DNA of 31,312 nt from Plicaturopsis crispa FD-325 SS-3 (Eukaryota; Basidiomycota; Agaricomycetes; Amylocorticiales; Amylocorticiaceae). The stretch covers positions 1,284,758 to 1,316,069 of the forward strand of contig KN832563.1 in NCBI GenBank assembly GCA_000827205.1. Direction: 5' to 3'. Below the pieces are notes generated by a model, which searched no databases, was not told where the DNA came from, and was given only the letters and a program-made list of their open reading frames with translations. This document shows positions 1 through 7,709 of the stretch, piece after piece (position 1 is the first letter of the stretch; each line of letters starts with the position of its first letter). A program made the position numbers and the translations under genes.

Positions 1-1
1 T

Positions 2-70
2 TCCCCTGCATTCGACTTTGCATATCCCTCCGAGACAGCAGGCAACACGAACTCGCCTCGTTTGATTTAG
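2..70 (+). pseudogene. Gag C-terminus of element A1 (partial)
   Basis: The frame reads to a TAG at 68-70 and ends in the same Ser/Pro-rich tail (ending NTNSPRLI) as the complete gag of A2. Only the last 22 codons are in the window, so whether the rest is intact cannot be judged. Confidence 0.75.
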
Positions 71-139
71 GCTCGCTTTGGTTAGGTGGGAGTTTTTGGT
101 TTGGTTTAGGTTTGATTTGGTTAGGTGGGAGTTGCTGTG

Positions 140-158
140 CCACCTTCGCAGGTGGGAG
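140..158 (+). promoter_or_regulatory. Hairpin overlapping the polypurine tract of A1
   Basis: CCACCT (140-145), loop TCGC and AGGTGG (150-155) form a perfect 6-bp stem. Its 3' arm runs into the purine tract GGTGGGAG (151-158) directly before the LTR, the place expected for the plus-strand primer. The same arrangement is seen in A2 and B. Confidence 0.65.
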
Positions 159-336
159 TGTTGGAGTGTGTTGTGCTCAGGTGGCTGAGGCTGAGCTGCT
201 GGACCAAACAGTAGCATACATCGGAGATACTTATTCCGCTCTCCTGTATTTCGCTCTTACCATCTGCTATCATCATCACTCATTCTGTGTTCGTGTCTGT
301 GCTCCTCCTGCGCTTCCCCAGTGTCCGATCTCAACA
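159..336 (+). repeat. 3' LTR of element A1
   Basis: The 178-bp LTR begins TGTTGGAGTG and ends TCTCAACA, giving TGTTG/CAACA termini. It is the same sequence as the LTRs at 1761-1938 and 3258-3435 (inverted) and 11531-11699 and 13496-13674 (direct). Confidence 0.9.
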
Positions 337-1760
337 ACAACGCCCTCGTTGCTGCCGGTGCACCCCCGGGCCACGCGCTGCCACCGAACATCCTGGGGCC
401 GCAGCCGCAAGTTCTGAACATCGGCGCAGCTCCCGACGTGCCCGATATTCAGCAGGCTGCACGTCCTGCGCCTCCGCCGCCAGCCGAAAAGCCGGGTAAG
501 TATAGCGGTTTTCATCGGTACTCAAGCACGAGCTCACTTCTACGTAGCCCCGCCTTCCGAAGCAGAATATCTCATATCTGTGGTCATGGCCTTTTTGACC
601 ACGGACAAGAGCTCGGGTCGTGGCTCGAAGGTTTTGGTCAAGAAAGCGAAGACGACAAAATCAGACCACATGCGGGTGACCGACATGACTCGTCCGGACT
701 TCATCAAGGCATTCTTTGCTGTCCACGATCTCACTGACCAGTTCAGCCCGGGTGTTCATTCAGGCCCCGGATTCAAGATGTGGTGGACAGGCTCGAGGTA
801 TGTGGATTCGTAGTAAATTGTACGGTGTAAACTTGTGATTTACACTGCTTTCGTGACACCTAGCGGCGGTAAAGCTGGAGCATCGACAATCGACAATGAC
901 CACGATTTTGCGGTTGCGCTTGCAGCCATATCGAAGAAGAACAAGCAAACATGCCAGGTAGGGGTGGAGTTTGATGTGGATACCATGGAGGGATTTCGGA
1001 TCCGCAAACGCGTGAGTTTCCGCTTTTCCCCCTGGGTGAAGATGCTTAGTATCGTCTTTCAGCCTCTCGTATGGACAGTCGATAATGACAACGACGAGGA
1101 GCTCCTGTACGGTACCAAGGCAAGTCGTCTTGAGTCTACCAACACAAATTAGTATCGTACTTATGCTGTCGAAAGGTTCCCCGATTGGATACCTTCTCCG
1201 AAGCGGAACAGTTGCACGGTGCTATCATCGTGCAGCTGAAGCAAAAGTGGATGTGCCAGCGGCACGAGGGTGAGCATGGCGAGCCAGGCCACTGCTTCAT
1301 TGACGCAGCCGGAGAGCACCTGGGGCTTAACAACCGGAAGTTGAAGCTTTGGGCTGCCGCTATCGTATGTGGTTCCGTCTTGTCTCGTGTTGTAATGCTG
1401 ATAACAATATATCTATAGGCAGCTGCGGATGCTACGAAGCATCAGCCTCCGAACACCGTGGAGTTTGACGGTGTCCGTGATGGTCGGCTCAGCATGTCCA
1501 AGCCCCGTGGCCGCTCGGGTCCTCGTTCGGCGCTGTCTCCAAACAGCGCGCCCGATTCGACAGCGCTCCTCATGGCAGCCATGCTTTCTTTGATCACGAG
1601 CCATCTTGCACCCAAGCCGCCCGCCTCTCCCTCAACTGCGTCGACTGGTGCCCTTCCATCCACTCCCACTCGTAACCGCACCCATGCCATGCCCATGTCT
1701 CCCATTCCTCGCCCCGAACTTGAACTTCGTGCTTGCTTGACCGATTTCCGCAGCCTCAAG

Positions 1761-1938
1761 TGTTGAGATCGGACACTGGGAGAGAAGCAGAGGGGCACAG
1801 ACACGGACACAGAACAAGCGATGATGATAGCAGATGACAAGAGCGAAATACAGGAGAGCGGACTTTGTATCTCTGATGTATGCTACTGTTTGGTCCAGCA
1901 GCTTGGCCTCAGCCACCTGAGCACAACACACTCCAACA
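1761..1938 (-). repeat. 3' LTR of A2
   Basis: 178 bp. On the plus strand it reads TGTTGAGATC to CTCCAACA. It is preceded by the target duplication TCAAG at 1756-1760. Confidence 0.92.
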
Positions 1939-1957
1939 CTCCCACCTGCGAAGGTGG
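1939..1957 (-). promoter_or_regulatory. Hairpin and polypurine tract of A2
   Basis: CTCCCACC directly beside the LTR is the complement of GGTGGGAG. CCACCTGCGAAGGTGG (1942-1957) is the same 6-bp stem with a 4-nt loop seen at 140-155. Confidence 0.65.
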
Positions 1958-2026
1958 CACAGCAACTCCCGCCTAACCAAACCAAACCTAAACCAAACCA
2001 AAAACCCCCACCTAACCAAAGCGAGC

Positions 2027-3040
2027 CTAAATCAAACGAGGCGAGTTCGTGTTGCCTGCTGTCTCGGAGGGATATGCGAAGTTGAATGCAGGGAATGCAG
2101 GGGAAGGGGAACAACGACGAGACGAGGATGCGAGACCGGCAGACTGCGGAGCGCGACGAGAGCGATGAGGAGAGGGTGAACGCGAGGGAGAGTGATCTGC
2201 AGCGACGCGAGCATGACCAGGACGAGTAGCACAGTGCGAATGCGGAGGCGACGCAGTGGACATGACCCAATCCTTGATTTGGGATGGCATATCAAACATG
2301 CAACGCGCAGCGCGATGGCCAGAGCGGCCGCAGCGATGACAGACTCCGTCAGCAGTGGGATCGCACCAGCGGAAGCCCTTAGCATCGACAGGAGCTGAAG
2401 ACAAGCGCGCACACTCCCCCTTGGCTCGAGAGCGCGAGGAACGGCTGTAGAGCGCAGTCTCGGACTCCTCCCCCTTCACCGCGGATGCAAACGAGCCAGA
2501 GAGCGCAGACGAGGTGAGCAGAGATGAAATGCGCGCGAGATCGGGCTCAGGAGATTGAGCAAGGATGGTGGTGCACAGGGAATCAAAGGAGTCGTTGAGG
2601 CGCATCAAGAGGACGTCCTTGAACTCCTGATCGTCGATTTTGACGCCCAGAGCGTCCAGCTTAGCGCGAGCAGCGGTGAGAGACTGGATGTAGAGCAAAA
2701 CCGGCTGCTGGGGATCATGGACGACACTGTAGAGCGCCTGGCGCGCAGCGAGACGATTAGACATGGTGGACTTCTCGAAATGCGCTTGCAGCGCTTTCCA
2801 AGCGGCCACAGCACCCACAGCATCCTCCACCAAAAACTGCCACTCCGGAGCGATCTTGGACCAAATGAAGGGCAAGAGCGTACCATCCAGCCCATCCTTG
2901 GGCGCTACACCATCCAGGACGCCCCCAGCGCTGTTTGCGAGCAAGAACATGCGCATTCCCTTCTTCCAAACGAACCAATTTCCGTCCGAGAGCGCAGGGA
3001 TCGCAGCAAGCAACGAGCTGGAACCGGTCTGAATAGACAT
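2027..3040 (-). CDS. Gag protein of element A2
   Basis: The 337-residue Gag would form the particle of the retrotransposon and bind its RNA. The N-terminal half has the shape of Copia Gag (UBN2/DUF4219-like): an early W-x-W motif (NWFVWKKGMRMFL), then AVAAWKALQAHFEKS and a helical region. A CCHC zinc knuckle follows (CHRCGRSGHRAARC, C-x2-C-x4-H-x4-C), then an Arg/Ser/Pro-rich tail. The frame is open up to 3148, but MSIQTG at 3040 is chosen because family B has an in-frame ATG at the same place (MSIQSG). It ends with TAG before the G/T-rich 3' region. No polymerase domain follows, so the protein could only act in trans with an autonomous element. Confidence 0.88.
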   Translation of the reverse strand: MSIQTGSSSLLAAIPALSDGNWFVWKKGMRMFLLANSAGGVLDGVAPKDGLDGTLLPFIWSKIAPEWQFLVEDAVGAVAAWKALQAHFEKSTMSNRLAARQALYSVVHDPQQPVLLYIQSLTAARAKLDALGVKIDDQEFKDVLLMRLNDSFDSLCTTILAQSPEPDLARISSLLTSSALSGSFASAVKGEESETALYSRSSRSRAKGECARLSSAPVDAKGFRWCDPTADGVCHRCGRSGHRAARCMFDMPSQIKDWVMSTASPPHSHCATRPGHARVAADHSPSRSPSPHRSRRAPQSAGLASSSRRCSPSPAFPAFNFAYPSETAGNTNSPRLI

Positions 3041-3240
3041 TGCAGGGGAATAGTGAAAGATCGGATGAGATCGAGGTGAGATCGGTGTAGATCGGAGGGG
3101 TAGAGCGTCGAAAGAAAGGGTAAGGACTATAGGGACAGGCGCGATCAACAGCGATCAAAGCAAATCAGCGAAATCGGAGGAGATCTGTGAAGATCAGAGG
3201 GGATCAGGGCGGAGTAGTGGCGAAATCTGGGTGTAATCAA

Positions 3241-3257
3241 GCACGGGGCTCATAACC
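3241..3257 (-). promoter_or_regulatory. Primer binding site of A2, half initiator tRNA type
   Basis: Read on the minus strand, GGTTATGAGCCCCGTGC begins directly after the 5' LTR. Its complement contains GGGCTCATAACC, the anticodon arm of initiator tRNA-Met with the CAT anticodon. Drosophila copia and yeast Ty5 prime from an initiator tRNA cleaved in the anticodon loop, and this site has the same form. Confidence 0.75.
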
Positions 3258-3435
3258 TGTTGAGATCGGACACTGGGAGAGAAGCAGAGGGGCACAGACA
3301 CGGACACAGAACGAGCGATGATGATAGCAGATGACAAGAGCGAAATACAGGAGAGCGGACTTTGTATCTCTGATGTATGCTACTGTTTGGTCCAGCAGCT
3401 CGGCCTCAGCCACCTGAGCACAACACACTCCAACA
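3258..3435 (-). repeat. 5' LTR of A2
   Basis: 178 bp. It differs from the 3' LTR by two substitutions by eye and is followed by TCAAG at 3436-3440. Confidence 0.92.
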
Positions 3436-3629
3436 TCAAGGGCATCGATTTCACGGCTTCCGAGGAAGCCCTAGCTGCCCTTGATTTCACGCCCGACATT
3501 GTCTCCGAAGTCCCGCTTGCTCACCTGTCGGAGGTTCTTGGTGCAGTCCAAGGTCGCACACTCAAGTTCCGGCGATTCTGTCAGGAGTGGACGGAGCGCC
3601 TCGTCGAGAAGCGTCGCCGTTCAGTGTAG

Positions 3630-3778
3630 TCATTCTGCTTTTCTTTTCGGAATCTCTTGCGCTCTTGATCCTCGACCCTTCACTTATGTTGCTGCCTGGC
3701 TCATTTACACATGTTTAATCTTCTTTCCAGTACATAAAGTTCTTTATATTACTTTCATACCGAGCCTACAATCTAATG
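3630..3778. other. T-rich spacer between the broken gene and the Tc1/mariner gene
   Basis: It is probably the 3' untranslated region of the gene ending at 3629, followed by the 3' flank of the convergent transposase gene. I find no inverted repeat matching the other end of the Tc1/mariner element (CAGTGCGTTGC at about 4987, reverse strand). Confidence 0.4.
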
Positions 3779-4841
3779 TCATTCCGAATACCCGCAGTTC
3801 AGTATCCACCCCTCTGCATCCTCTGGTGTGATTGAGAGGGCTGCTTGATGAATCAGCCACGGCCGCACCTCAGGGTTGATGGCCTCTTTCTCGCGACGCA
3901 GCCATGCCTTGATAGAATGGAAGGACTGCTCTATAGGATTGAAGTCCGGTGAATACGGCGGCAGATATATGAGTCGAGCACCTATTCCTGAACTCAGTGG
4001 ACATCACAACAACAGGCTTTGATCCACATACCACAGTCTTCCTCGATAATCTTTCGTACATCTTCATCAAGGTGTATTGCACAATTATCCATCACAACGC
4101 AGCTATGTGGACCCGGGTAGGGTGTTAGCTTAGGAGCCTATAGAAAAGTAAGCAGACAGTCAAGAGTACAAAGCAGAAACAACATACCAAGTCCTCCTGC
4201 ACAAACCGGATGAATTTCTCCTTGTTGACCGACCCTTCGAAGATGTCGAGTGCGATGAAACCATCCACGGTGAGGGCAGGCAGAACAGAAAAGCGCTGCC
4301 CTCGTATGAACGTGGCCCTCTGAACACATGCACGCCCCAATGATGCCCATCCTCCGGAGCGCTGATTCGTGCGATCGTCGACACTCGACTCATCGAGCCA
4401 GACAAATGTGTCCATAGGTATATCACCATACTTTGCCACCCATGTTGCCCGGAGCAACTCGTTTCTCTCCATTGCTGTTGCCGAAATGCGCTTGTGGGTG
4501 AGCGCAAGACGTCGCATCGCTCGTGAGATGGTCGCGATCGATACTTCTGCGCCGCGGACACTGAACAAAGATTCCTGGATTTCGTCGACGTAAAGGGTCG
4601 GGTTTGCGTCCACAATAGACTGTATGTAGTCCATATCACCCTGGTCTAGTGACCGAGGACGTCCTCTCGAGCGAGTGTAGGGGTTGGTGGCTTGGCCAAA
4701 TGTCCGATGAAGTCGGAGAACGTCGTAAACAGTACGCTCTGAACAACCAGCCAAGTTTGCAATTTCTCGAGCTGTCTTCTTATGCTCGTAGCGCCATACG
4801 ACGATACGCTCGCGCAGTTGTTCACTGAGATGAGGAGCCAT
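3779..4841 (-). CDS. Tc1/mariner (IS630-like) transposase, three exons, apparently intact
   Basis: This cut-and-paste transposase has exons 4841-4188, 4137-4032 and 3981-3779 with two 50-nt introns (GTATGT..TATAG and GTATGT..AATAG). They join in frame to 320 codons plus stop. The N-terminus carries helix-turn-helix segments (AREIANLAGCSERTVYDVLR) and the GRP linker typical of the family. The DDE catalytic core shows VWLDES, VMDNCAIH and SPDFNPIEQS; about 35 residues separate the second Asp from the Glu. The C-terminus (EDAEGWILNCGY) is family-like. The start at 4841 (MAPHLSEQLRERI) is chosen because the open frame above it has no domain similarity and enters the terminal region. I see no stop or frameshift. 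Confidence 0.88.
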
Positions 4842-4987
4842 ATCGAATATTGAGCCAGGTGAAAGCACGCGCAGTGTCGACTCGAAAAGAGCCAATTGGG
4901 ACCAAAATCCGACTAAATTGGGTAGTGTACAAAGCGATACAAACAGCGCTCTGCGCGCAACACTGCAGATTTTTATGCAACGCACTG
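3779..4987 (-). mobile_element. Tc1/mariner element, one end recognised
   Basis: The transposase is followed upstream by about 146 bp of non-coding sequence ending at 4987, directly before a TA (4988-4989), after which Copia integrase coding sequence begins. TA is the target used by this superfamily. On the other side the neighbour is the broken gene rather than Copia, and no matching inverted repeat is visible. The left end may be diverged or lost, or a rearrangement joined these pieces. Confidence 0.55.
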
Positions 4988-5098
4988 TATCGCTGTGTTT
5001 ATCCCATGAAGCGCAAATCGGACGTCTTCGAGGCCTTCCAGTCTTACAAGGCATGGGCAGAGAACCAGCTCAATCGCAAAATCAAGGTTTTCCGCGAT
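4988..5098 (+). pseudogene. Copia C integrase, first fragment
   Basis: The frame reads YPMKRKSDVFEAF, then WAENQLNRKIKVFRD, the part of the Copia integrase core just before its second catalytic Asp. It stops at codon GAT (5096-5098), where element X starts; the next codons, DKGGEY, are at 7710. Everything upstream, including the HHCC domain, first catalytic Asp, protease and gag, is absent, replaced by the Tc1/mariner element. Confidence 0.85.
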
Positions 5099-5099
5099 T

Positions 5100-5129
5100 A
5101 CGAGTCCTTAGTTTACTAAGGTAACTCGT
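5100..5129. repeat. Terminal hairpin of X
   Basis: The inner stem CCTTAGT/ACTAAGG with TT loop is flanked by the outer stem ACGAGT/ACTCGT with a 2-nt bulge. The same 30-nt hairpin is at 20132-20161 in Y, and the inner stem is in Z at 31235-31250. Confidence 0.85.
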
Positions 5130-5349
5130 TTATTTACTGGGACTTTTGCGCGTCAAATGGACTTGCAACGTTGAACCTTGCAAACCGTGGGAAAAAAAAT
5201 TGTATTGCTCGAGTCGAACCATAGTAAAATTGTAATGACCAAGCTGAACCACACTACATTCCAACCGAACCGCTATACAAAAAAATTGAACCATAGCACT
5301 GAATTCTAATGGTCAAATTGAACCATACAAAAAGTGATTTTCCAATAGG

Positions 5350-5387
5350 TCGAGTGTTCGAATCCCGTTGAAGGTAAACATTTTTTT
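5350..5387 (+). promoter_or_regulatory. Box-B-like motif with T-run in X
   Basis: TCGAGTGTTCGAATCCCGTTG resembles a tRNA T-arm and Pol III B box (GGTTCRANYCC) and is followed 14 nt later by seven Ts (5381-5387), a possible Pol III terminator. The equivalent region of Y (about 20378-20418) and the reverse strand of Z (about 30980-31000) keep it. I see no good A box upstream. Confidence 0.35.
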
Positions 5388-5529
5388 GCCAATAACAATC
5401 GTGATAGTAATACAGCATGCTGCCCCACAATCATAGCTACACTAATGGCCCTCCGTCTTGAGATAATGTATGCATTACCACTTATGAGAAGGAAAGAACA
5501 TAGTGTTAGAGAGGCGATAGTAGCTGCAC

Positions 5530-7270
5530 CACATTGACTCACCACATGCGTGTCGGGTCGTTAGCTTTATCAAGTCGGATCTGCCAAAGAAGGTCCACAT
5601 TTTTTTAAAAAATGTGGTTTGGTGCGTGCACTAGGTAAATTAATACTGCGTGCTAAAAGCAAAATATGTGTGAAAGGCTACCCGTGTTTCGCTACATTTG
5701 AGCCAGGAATTAAGGGAATACATGAAATATTGAGAGAGATAAAAGCAACACAAACAAAATCTACTGATTGGATGATTCTGAGAGAACCACTTGACCGCTC
5801 GCAAAACCGCGAATGAGGGCGTTGAGCACTATATTAGGGCTTTCTATTGAACCTTGGTTTGAACGATTCCGACAAGTATTCATTGTATCAGACAGGGTAC
5901 AAGCAAATTTACGGCGGATGTTCTCCCAGGGTAATTACGTAACCAGAGATCCGCGGCCGGGGCACCCAAAAAGCGCGAAATGAGGGCTTTCCAACGCATC
6001 CGCGGTCGAAATATTCGAGCCAATATTGGCTGAGATATAAGCAAAACGGTAAAAACATCGGATGAAGTCTTTTAATTGCTAGGCCCACCGTTGATCCGCA
6101 CGATCGATGTCGTCACGAAAGCGACACATTTGGAAATGTCACTTTCCTGACGACATCGATCGTGCGGATCTCCTATAGCAGTCACATGCGGATGTTCAAC
6201 CCCTGCCTCAATTTTTGCTGTTTTGCCTATATCTCGGTGAATACCAGCCCGAATATTTCGACCCCGGGTGCGTTAGAAAGCCCTCATTTCGCGCTTTCTG
6301 GAGGCTCCCTTCGCGGATGTGCAGGTTACGTAATTGCCTCGCGAGATCACCCACTGCGAATTTGCTCGTACCCCTTCTAACACAATGAATACTGGTCAGA
6401 AAGCTTCAACCCAGAGCTCGATAGAAAGCCCTGATATAGTGCTCAATGCCCACATCTGCGGTTTTGCGCGCGGTGAAGTAGATCTCTCAAAATCACCTAA
6501 TCAGTAGATTTTACTTGTTTTGCTCATATCTTTATCAATTCTTCACGGATTCTATCGATCCATAGCTCGGATTCAAGGCACAGACGTGTGCTGTCTGGCA
6601 GTAATTTTTGTTTGAATTGCGCAGCCGAACTGGTGCACGCACAGGCCAAAGTGCAAAAATGCGGGTGAAGTGCGGGTCGTCCACCCGCATCACCTGACTT
6701 GTGGCTTAACGGGGAAATTTGCACGAATGGCTGTATTGCTTATATCTCAGCCAATACTGGCTCAAATTCTTCGACCCCGGATGCGTTAGAAAGCCCTCGC
6801 TTTGTGCTTTCTGGACGTTTCTACCACGGATCTGCTCATTATGTAATTGCCTTGCAATATCGTCCATTGCAAGTAAAACAGATACAATTCACTGATTGGA
6901 TGATTTTCGGAGAACCGCTTCACCGCTCGCAAATCTATAGAAATGGGCATTGAGCCCTATATTGGGGCTGTCTGATGACTCCTGGTTCAAAGGATTCCAA
7001 CAGATATCCATTGTGGAAGAGAGGGTAGAAGAAAATTTATCTCACCCTCAATATTTCACGGATCCCCTTGATTCATAGCTCAGATTCAGCTGCAAGCCCG
7101 TGGCGTTCCACACATATTTTAGTCGGAGTATGCACTATCAATGTGCCTGCTGCACAGACCAATCTGCACTTTTTTCAAAAAATGCGGACCTACTTGGGTT
7201 AATCCAACTTGACGAGCTGGCGACCCGACCCGCATGTGGCAGGATCAATGTGGGCTTCCCTTAGATTTTC
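5530..7270. repeat. Alternating inverted modules inside X
   Basis: The body of X is built from diverged copies of one module in alternating orientation: forward about 5530-6090, reverse about 6173-6690, forward about 6715-7000, reverse about 7020-7270. A marker of the module is GTTAGAAAGCCCTC (for example 6270-6283 and 6786-6799). The first two copies form a long imperfect palindrome with arms near 450-500 bp around the central hairpin. The same plan is present in Y, and diverged direct copies are in Z. No coding potential was recognised. Confidence 0.65.
6093..6170. repeat. Central hairpin of X
   Basis: Perfect 23-bp inverted arms (6093-6115 and 6148-6170) flank further partial pairing (GAAAG/CTTTC, GACA/TGTC). 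In Y the same place holds only a 22-bp perfect palindrome (21125-21146), 56 bp shorter. Confidence 0.85.
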
Positions 7271-7318
7271 TTTTGTTATTGAACTGATAGTACTATCTCA
7301 ACATCCATGTCAATAAAA

Positions 7319-7400
7319 GGTGTCATGGCTCAGTTGGTTTAAGCGCTGCTATAATCTATAGCTCTCGTAAAAGACCCTGGGTTCGATTCTCAGCAAGGCA
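7319..7400 (+). ncRNA. tRNA-like sequence with Pol III A and B boxes in X
   Basis: Box A TGGCTCAGTTGG (7326-7337) and box B GGTTCGATTCT (7380-7390) match the tRNA promoter consensus at normal spacing. The T-arm pairs well (CTGGG/CTCAG), the D-arm partly. The acceptor and anticodon stems do not pair, so this is tRNA-derived, as in a SINE head, not a working tRNA. A nearly identical copy is in Y at 26374-26455. Confidence 0.6.
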
Positions 7401-7709
7401 TTTCTTTCCTATAGACTAGAATTCTGGTTTTCAGCCACCTAAGGACAGTAGCACTCTTTTGACCAAGAGTAGCGACCAGTGCCTGAAGCTGTGATTGATT
7501 CTGAGTTCATCCTTGGTAATTAATTAGAGTCTGATTCATCAAGATAATCTGTTATACATATACAGCAAACCACTTATGTGGCTTTGCTGCTGGTCATCTA
7601 TCTACCATTATCTAAATACAGTACTGTGCTCAAGCTGGAATCTATACATGATCAGCAAAAATTAAGGACTCGTTTTTGCCGTGCAGAGCATCGGCCCTCT
7701 CCAGCAAGT

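Larger units (their letters stand above)
1..336 (+). mobile_element. Gag-only Copia-like element A1, 3' part
   Basis: This is the tail of a short LTR retrotransposon whose start lies outside the window. It holds, in order, the end of a gag frame with its stop at 68-70, a G/T-rich 3' untranslated region, a hairpin overlapping a polypurine tract, and a complete LTR. Positions 1-158 match the reverse complement of the corresponding part of A2 (about 1939-2095) almost base for base. No protease, integrase or reverse transcriptase lies between gag and LTR, so the element is non-autonomous. It ends where the coding exon of the gene at 337-3629 begins. ACAAC at 337-341 is the presumed target duplication, but its partner is outside the window. 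Confidence 0.85.
1761..3435 (-). mobile_element. Gag-only Copia-like element A2, complete, TSD TCAAG
   Basis: This complete 1675-bp element lies on the minus strand. It has a 5' LTR at 3258-3435, primer binding site 3241-3257, gag 2027-3040, hairpin plus polypurine tract 1939-1957 and a 3' LTR at 1761-1938. TCAAG at 1756-1760 and 3436-3440 is a perfect 5-bp target duplication, the length usual for Ty1/Copia integrases. By eye the two LTRs differ at only two of 178 positions, suggesting a young insertion. It encodes no enzymes and must depend on another element for movement. It fits the terminal-repeat, Gag-only type of non-autonomous retrotransposon (TR-GAG). Confidence 0.93.
337..3629 (+). 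pseudogene. Multi-exon gene of unknown function, interrupted by two Copia-like elements
   Basis: I do not recognise the function. Inferred exons are 337-495, 533-797, 864-1011, 1063-1119, 1176-1364 and 1419-1760, resuming at 3441-3629 after element A2. All junctions keep one frame and give about 450 residues; the start codon is lost because LTR A1 abuts the first exon. Introns begin GTAAGT, GTATGT, GTGAGT, GCAAGT and GTATGT; the fourth is a GC-AG intron (1120-1175). The N-terminus is Pro/Ala-rich. Exon 5 holds a Cys/His cluster (MCQRHEGEHGEPGHC) that could bind metal. A Ser/Pro-rich linker is followed by a compact acidic and then basic C-terminal region ending in KRRRSV. Element A2 splits the C-terminal region at codons RSLK/GIDF. 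With A2 and one TCAAG copy set aside the frame is open, so the damage looks recent. The gene may itself belong to a repeated fungal family. Confidence 0.6.
5099..7709 (-). mobile_element. Element X: non-coding, hairpin-ended element without target duplication
   Basis: This 2.6-kb insertion lies in the integrase frame of C. Removing 5099-7709 restores GAT-GAC (FRD-DKGGEY) exactly, so there is no target duplication beyond one ambiguous T. The left end is a 30-nt hairpin (5100-5129). ACGAGTCCTTA from that end recurs inverted at 7662-7672, 37 nt inside the right end, where it lies in the loop of GCAAAAA/TTTTTGC (7655-7661/7673-7679). Sister copy Y at 20131-26764 has the same two ends. No open frame resembles a transposase, so X is non-autonomous. 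No duplication, a hairpin at one end and asymmetric inverted repeats suggest a rolling-circle (Helitron2/Helentron-like) element; canonical TC..CTRR ends are lacking, so this is inference. Strand is given with the hairpin end as 3'. Confidence 0.75.

Noticed and set aside
321-417. GTG or upstream start for the gene at 337
   Set aside because: Positions 321-336 belong to the A1 LTR, so the true N-terminus is lost or outside the window.
1632-2270. 212-codon minus-strand frame overlapping the end of gag A2 and its LTR
   Set aside because: It runs across the LTR border and polypurine tract and is another frame of the real gag; no conserved domain.
7319-7400. Genuine tRNA gene
   Set aside because: The promoter boxes are good, but acceptor and anticodon stems do not pair and an identical copy is inside Y.
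5100-7672. X as a DNA transposon with ordinary terminal inverted repeats ending at 7672
   Set aside because: The 11-bp inverted match is real, but 37 further bases are shared by X and Y, and both disrupted reading frames are restored only if the border is at 7709/26764.
5099-7709. Calling X a canonical Helitron
   Set aside because: The ends are not TC..CTRR, insertion between A and T is not constant (Y has C on the 3' side), and no Rep/helicase is present; kept as Helitron-like inference only.
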